From Bacillota bacterium (GTDB lineage Bacteria; Bacillota; Sulfobacillia; RBS10-35; JAJYVN01), in NCBI GenBank assembly GCA_021791995.1, contig JAJYVN010000144.1:1-5278 (forward strand): a stretch of 5,278 nt of DNA. The letters run 5' to 3'. Shown one piece after another: positions 5,259-5,278 of the stretch (the stretch's first letter is position 1; each line of letters opens with the position of its first letter). A program made the translations under genes and the position numbers. The notes beneath the pieces were generated by a model, which made no database searches, was not told the origin of the DNA, and worked only from the letters and a program-made list of their open reading frames with translations.

Positions 5259-5278
5259 GGGGTTTTGGGGTTTTGGGG
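5259..5278 (+). repeat. Ciliate-type telomere, G4T4G4T4G4
   Basis: The last 20 bases are exactly GGGG-TTTT-GGGG-TTTT-GGGG, the G-rich strand pointing outward to the end of the sequence. Hypotrich macronuclear chromosomes (Oxytricha, Stylonychia) end in 20 bp of double-stranded C4A4/G4T4 beginning and ending with the C4/G4 block, then a 3' overhang. Euplotes uses the same repeat in a 28-bp tract. Orientation, phase, length and terminal position all fit. Bacterial chromosomes do not use this repeat. Confidence 0.85.

Noticed and set aside
567..5278. The whole window as a genuine ciliate nanochromosome carrying transferred bacterial genes
   Set aside because: The genes keep bacterial promoters, Shine-Dalgarno sites and stop/start overlaps, and no telomere is seen at the left end, where the window instead cuts a gene. 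A chimera is simpler.
5259..5278. Intramolecular G-quadruplex regulatory element
   Set aside because: Only three G4 tracts are present and the arrangement is fully explained as telomere repeat.

Overview
The window is almost entirely GC-rich bacterial DNA. It has tightly packed genes with good Shine-Dalgarno sequences, GTG as well as ATG starts, stop/start overlaps and a near-consensus sigma70-type promoter. I cannot place the organism to phylum. The gene content would fit a free-living heterotroph such as a Chloroflexota or Sulfobacillus-like Firmicute, but that is a weak guess.

Left part (1-1628): two divergent genes share a 409-base gap. On the minus strand is the first 52 codons of a sulfatase, cut by the window edge at its expected catalytic Cys. 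On the plus strand is a complete Gfo/Idh/MocA-family NAD(P)-dependent sugar or polyol oxidoreductase. The pairing suggests degradation of a sulfated or otherwise modified carbohydrate (inference). The gap holds an 8-bp inverted repeat next to the sulfatase ribosome binding site and a weak promoter candidate. A strong GC-rich hairpin follows the oxidoreductase.

Central part (1686-about 5050): a TTGACG-N17-TATAAC promoter drives what looks like one operon. It encodes a MarR-type regulator, a 14-helix DHA2-type MFS transporter overlapping it by ATGA, a dienelactone-hydrolase-family alpha/beta hydrolase with a complete triad, and the start of a C45-peptidase/acyltransferase-like protein overlapping the hydrolase by GTGA. 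A plausible reading is a regulator-controlled export or uptake module with two hydrolytic enzymes acting on a small ester, lactone or amide.

Right end (about 5050-5278): similarity to the C45-like family stops abruptly near residue 88. The sequence then runs in frame into an unrelated acidic, Gly/Ser-rich tail, a TGA stop, an AT-rich stretch of about 36 bases and exactly G4T4G4T4G4. That is the 20-bp double-stranded telomere of hypotrich ciliate macronuclear nanochromosomes (Oxytricha/Stylonychia type). The simplest explanation is that a bacterial fragment is joined to the end of a ciliate nanochromosome, most likely a library or assembly chimera from a mixed sample. This junction is the most remarkable part of the window, and it should be resolved before any biology is built on the fused reading frame.
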